Shown here piece after piece: positions 5,657 to 8,071 of a stretch of 8,071 nucleotides of DNA. How positions within the stretch are numbered: the first letter of the stretch is position 1; each line of letters opens with the position of its first letter. The stretch covers positions 1 to 8,071 of the forward strand of contig CAJMBP010000066.1 in assembly GCA_905211675.1 (NCBI GenBank). Direction: 5' to 3'. The stretch is from an uncultured Oscillospiraceae bacterium. Lineage in GTDB: Bacteria > Bacillota > Clostridia > Oscillospirales > Acutalibacteraceae. Made by a program: the position numbers and the translations under genes. The notes beneath the pieces were generated by a model that saw only the letters and a program-made list of their open reading frames with translations, ran no database searches and was not told the DNA's origin.

Positions 5657-6608
5657 TCTTTTCACCGTTTCTTTCATACGCTTTAATAATTTCCTGAACA
5701 AGTCGGTGTCTGACAACATCTTTACCGTTCAACTGTGTAATCGCAATAGAATCAATACCCTTTAAAATTTTAACGGCTTGTTTTAAACCAGATCGTTTGT
5801 CACCCGGCAGGTCAATTTGCGTAATATCGCCCGTTACAACCGCTTTTGAGTTAAATCCGAGCCTTGTTAAAAACATTTTCATTTGTTCCTGGGTCGTGTT
5901 TTGCGCCTCGTCAAGTATTATAAAGCTGTCGTCAAGCGTTCTGCCGCGCATATAAGCAAGAGGTGCAACTTCAATATCGCCGCGCTCCTGACATTTTTGA
6001 AAATTCTCGGCGCCTAACATATCGTAAAGGGCATCGTAAAGCGGACGAAGATACGGGTCAACCTTTTGTTGCAAGTCACCCGGTAAAAAGCCAAGCTTTT
6101 CACCAGCTTCTACAGCCGGTCGGGTAAGTATTATGCGATTGACCTGTTTTGCCCTGAAAGCGTTAACGGCAAGAGCCACCGCAAGATAAGTTTTTCCCGT
6201 GCCTGCGGGGCCTACGCAGATTGTTATTGTGTTTTTTTGAATCGCCTCAACATAACGGCGTTGACCGAGAGTTTTTGGTTTTATAGGTTTTCCCTTTGAT
6301 GTGACGCAGATGCAGTTGGCGTCGGTAATGCTTGAAATTTTATCATCTTCACCGTCTTGAACCATATTTATAACATAATCAATGTTTTGAGCCGTAAGTG
6401 TTTCGCCCTTGTTGATAATTTCAAGCAGACATTTTATCGCACGGGATGCATTTGTAACATTTACCGTTTCACCCGTCAACTTTAACTGCCCTGAGTGTGA
6501 TGTTATTGAAATATTGTACTTGTTTTCGAGCCTTTTGATATTTTCATCCAAATTGCCGAAAAGGTCAACGAGCTGTTCAACCCGTTCTATATCAATTAGC
6601 AATTCCAT
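5640..6608 (-). CDS. phoH: PhoH-family ATPase (PhoL type)
   Basis: A complete 322-residue PhoH-like protein. The N-terminal part (about 5-65) looks like the small KH-like domain of this family. The P-loop ATPase core has Walker A GPAGTGKT (133-140), the TRPAVEAGEKLGFLPGD block (162-178), Walker B FIILDEAQN (229-237), VTGDITQIDLP (258-268) and the arginine-bearing VVRHRLV (298-304). PhoH proteins are ATPases related to superfamily 1 helicases and are linked to RNA metabolism; the constant neighbourhood with ybeY supports a shared role. The exact substrate is not known from sequence. The canonical SD AGGAGA and the promoter just upstream make this the first gene of a sub-operon. Its 3' end overlaps ybeY by 17 nt. 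Confidence 0.96.
   Translation of the reverse strand: MELLIDIERVEQLVDLFGNLDENIKRLENKYNISITSHSGQLKLTGETVNVTNASRAIKCLLEIINKGETLTAQNIDYVINMVQDGEDDKISSITDANCICVTSKGKPIKPKTLGQRRYVEAIQKNTITICVGPAGTGKTYLAVALAVNAFRAKQVNRIILTRPAVEAGEKLGFLPGDLQQKVDPYLRPLYDALYDMLGAENFQKCQERGDIEVAPLAYMRGRTLDDSFIILDEAQNTTQEQMKMFLTRLGFNSKAVVTGDITQIDLPGDKRSGLKQAVKILKGIDSIAITQLNGKDVVRHRLVQEIIKAYERNGEKNESKG
5662..5667 (-). promoter_or_regulatory. ybeY ribosome binding site deciding the start
   Basis: CGGTGA, with AAAGA between it and the ATG at 5656, lies inside the last phoH codons. Neither of the upstream in-frame ATGs (5719, 5674) has a comparable site, so 5656 is preferred. Confidence 0.65.
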
Positions 6609-6615
6609 TTGTTAT

Positions 6616-6621
6616 TCTCCT
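6616..6621 (-). promoter_or_regulatory. phoH ribosome binding site
   Basis: AGGAGA on the minus strand, about 7 nt before the ATG at 6608. It is the most canonical SD in the window and follows the internal promoter, as expected for a leading cistron. Confidence 0.75.
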
Positions 6622-6638
6622 ACAATAATTATTATAAT

Positions 6639-6668
6639 ATTATACACCAAATGCACATTAAAAGTCAA
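6639..6668 (-). promoter_or_regulatory. Sigma-A type promoter for phoH-ybeY-era-recO-mutS2
   Basis: On the minus strand, TTGACT (6668-6663, 5 of 6) and a perfect TATAAT (6644-6639) are 18 bp apart. The expected transcription start is near 6632, giving a leader of about 24 nt before the phoH ATG at 6608. The -35 hexamer contains the TGA stop of yqfD (6667-6665). It would allow the RNA and ribosome genes to be expressed independently of the yqfC-yqfD sporulation pair. No terminator hairpin separates the two, so read-through from yqfD is also possible. Confidence 0.75.
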
Positions 6669-7834
6669 TTTTGAGTATTCAATATTATTTTTTCCGATAA
6701 TGCTATGTTTTCTTCACAAAGGTAAGTGATATTTATAAGCATACCGCTGTCGGTAATTTTAATTTCACGGTCTGCTTCGGTTATTGAGATAAAATTACTG
6801 CTTTCAACCTGATTTTTTATGCTTTCTAAAAGTATTTTTTCAAGCTCGGATTTACTGTATTTTACCGTTTTTTCTTCAACAAAGGCATATTTTTCGGTTG
6901 CTGTTTTAATTGGTATTCTGTTACCGAACAGTTTTAAATTTTTAACTTTACAGGTATAGTTATAATCGCCCTTAACACTTCCGACATAAAGCGGTATTTT
7001 TAGTTTGAAAAATTCAACGGTATAATGATTTTTTGACCTTTCGGTATTAGTTTTGACTTTTTGAATAAAATCACCGCTTGCCGAAAAAGTTCGCTTTGTT
7101 TGGGCAATAATTACCCCGTCTGAATGCAAAAACAGTTTACTTGAATTTCTTTCCGAAATGCCCGAAACCAGCAAGTCGCCTTTTGAAACTATATCCCCTA
7201 CCTTAACCGTAACTTCACCGGAGGTCACATCAATTTTACTTATTTTTCCGTCATACGAAGCCTTGATGTTGGTTGGTATTTGGTGTTCGGATGTATCTGA
7301 AAATTCAGATTCACTTAGGTTTAAAGTAAGCACACTACCCGAAATGTTGAAAAATCCCCATGCGACGCCGTTTTGCATAAGAAGGAGTCTTTGAGAATCA
7401 TATTTTGTATTTATTCTTTTTTTGTACATTCCTTCATAGATTCCTATTGCTTTGCAAGATTCGATTATTTCGCTGTCGGGTATATTTTTATTGCCCTCTA
7501 TTTTAATTACCCAGATAAAGTTTGAAAGAAGGGTAAGAATTACTATGAATAAAAAAACACCCAAAAAAAATCCTGTGCGGTTTATGTATTTTTTTGTATG
7601 AAATACGAGACCTCTTTTTTGATTTATTTTGATTTTGCATTTAACACCACGCTTTACATATCTTAATTTTATAAAACTTTTAATTCCGATATTGCCGGTT
7701 ATATTCCCCTTTTTACAGCATAAATTCCAAAGGTTTATATTATTTTTTGCGGCAATGTTTAAAATTCTTTCGGCATTTTCGCCGTAAAGAGTTATATTTA
7801 AAAAACCGAAGATATATCGCCAAAGCCAAATCAT
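6665..7834 (-). CDS. yqfD: Sporulation protein YqfD
   Basis: A complete 389-residue YqfD-family membrane protein. The N-terminal part (1-85) is a small basic domain beginning MIWLWRYIFGFLNI. One clear transmembrane segment follows (about 88-110, hydrophobic GFFLGVFLFIVILTLLSNF). The remaining 280 residues would be extracytoplasmic: a segment right after the membrane, IKIEGNKNIPDSEI (110-123), resembles a POTRA-like beginning, and VKVGDIVSKGDLLVSG (210-225) is the conserved hairpin of the family. YqfD is needed for efficient sporulation in B. subtilis and is normally found with YqfC; its biochemical role is not established. The start at 7834 is supported by AGGTGG, 7 nt upstream, overlapping the yqfC stop. 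Presence suggests a spore-forming ancestry. Confidence 0.94.
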   Translation of the reverse strand: MIWLWRYIFGFLNITLYGENAERILNIAAKNNINLWNLCCKKGNITGNIGIKSFIKLRYVKRGVKCKIKINQKRGLVFHTKKYINRTGFFLGVFLFIVILTLLSNFIWVIKIEGNKNIPDSEIIESCKAIGIYEGMYKKRINTKYDSQRLLLMQNGVAWGFFNISGSVLTLNLSESEFSDTSEHQIPTNIKASYDGKISKIDVTSGEVTVKVGDIVSKGDLLVSGISERNSSKLFLHSDGVIIAQTKRTFSASGDFIQKVKTNTERSKNHYTVEFFKLKIPLYVGSVKGDYNYTCKVKNLKLFGNRIPIKTATEKYAFVEEKTVKYSKSELEKILLESIKNQVESSNFISITEADREIKITDSGMLINITYLCEENIALSEKIILNTQN

Positions 7835-7841
7835 TTAATAA

Positions 7842-7847
7842 CCACCT
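7842..7847 (-). promoter_or_regulatory. yqfD ribosome binding site overlapping yqfC stop
   Basis: AGGTGG lies in the 11-nt yqfC-yqfD gap. Its first two bases are the last two of the yqfC TAG stop. Spacing to the ATG at 7834 is 7 nt, suggesting coupled translation. Confidence 0.65.
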
Positions 7848-8071
7848 AAACACAAAATTCGATTGATGAAATTTTACCCTTTATAATTATTTTTTCATTT
7901 TCAAAATCCGTTATTAAAAAATCGGTGCCCAAAACCGTGATATGCCCTTTTTTCAGTTTGAGTTTAATATAATCGTTTTGATAATCGAAAATACTTTTGC
8001 AGCCGTCTAAAATTATTTTTTTGTTTGAAAACATTTCTATATGTGTGCTGTCGGTCATTTCTTCATTAAAA
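7846..8071 (-). CDS. yqfC: YqfC-family sporulation protein, 5' end beyond window
   Basis: A small protein whose frame remains open to the window edge. The internal ATG at 8058 would give 70 residues, short of the roughly 90 usual for YqfC. The residues before it (FNEE) continue the family pattern that leads into THIEMFSNKK, so the true start probably lies outside. Visible family features are NKKIILDGCKSIFDY, the beta-rich repeats IKLKLKKGHITVLG and DFLITDFENEKIIIKG, and the ending ISSIEFCV. YqfC is a small beta-rich protein of the YabP/YqfC family, linked to sporulation and found with YqfD. It lies 11 nt before yqfD, clearly the same transcript; its promoter is not in the window. Confidence 0.88.
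   Translation of the reverse strand, partial: FNEEMTDSTHIEMFSNKKIILDGCKSIFDYQNDYIKLKLKKGHITVLGTDFLITDFENEKIIIKGKISSIEFCV

Noticed and set aside
5657..5719. 21-residue N-terminal extension of YbeY
   Set aside because: It lies within phoH, and the in-frame ATGs at 5719 and 5674 lack an SD, whereas the 5656 ATG has one and matches family length.
6409..6729. 106-codon plus-strand frame crossing the phoH start and the phoH promoter
   Set aside because: Antisense to phoH and to the end of yqfD. The Ile- and Ser-rich low-complexity translation is typical of a shadow frame.
934..8071. A novel defence, mobile or CRISPR-type system in the minus-strand operon
   Set aside because: Every long gene belongs to a known conserved housekeeping or sporulation family with intact motifs. 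No integrase, transposase, long inverted repeats or spacer arrays were seen.

Overview
The window reads as chromosome from a low-GC, spore-lineage Firmicute, most likely a gut-type Clostridia (Oscillospiraceae/Ruminococcaceae-like). The basis is the gene set (yqfC-yqfD-phoH-ybeY-era-yqzL-recO), the AT-rich promoters, the Shine-Dalgarno (SD) sites and the protein sequences themselves. The taxonomic placement is inference; no rRNA or other marker is present.

Layout: positions 1-126 hold a short 12-bp tandem repeat and a good sigma-A promoter. This promoter drives one plus-strand gene (127-861), a short-chain dehydrogenase that most resembles the EF-P 5-aminopentanone reductase (YmfI) type of FabG-like protein. 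A strong hairpin at 890-921 ends it and probably also ends the convergent minus-strand operon. Everything from 934 to the right edge is one minus-strand gene string, transcribed from high to low coordinates: yqfC (cut by the window edge), yqfD, phoH, ybeY, era, a small yqzL-like gene, recO and mutS2. Junctions are tight (11 nt, 17-nt overlap, 11 nt, zero spacing). The two real gaps hold a near-consensus promoter before phoH and a possible start-sequestering hairpin before the yqzL-like gene. No gene-free stretch exceeds 130 nt.

How the genes fit together: YqfC/YqfD are sporulation-associated. PhoH, YbeY and Era act on RNA or in 16S rRNA maturation and 30S assembly. RecO is recombinational repair. 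MutS2 is a MutS-type ATPase with a C-terminal Smr domain, known in B. subtilis to act on collided ribosomes. The convergent SDR probably finishes a modification of EF-P, which relieves ribosome stalling. Most of the window therefore concerns ribosome assembly and rescue.

I see no mobile element, CRISPR array, tRNA, rRNA or obviously new defence-type system. The least expected items are the 52-codon yqzL-like gene, which overlaps recO by 74 nt, the near-identical start regions of era and that small gene, and the compaction of the cluster relative to Bacillus (no pgpH, dgkA or cdd).
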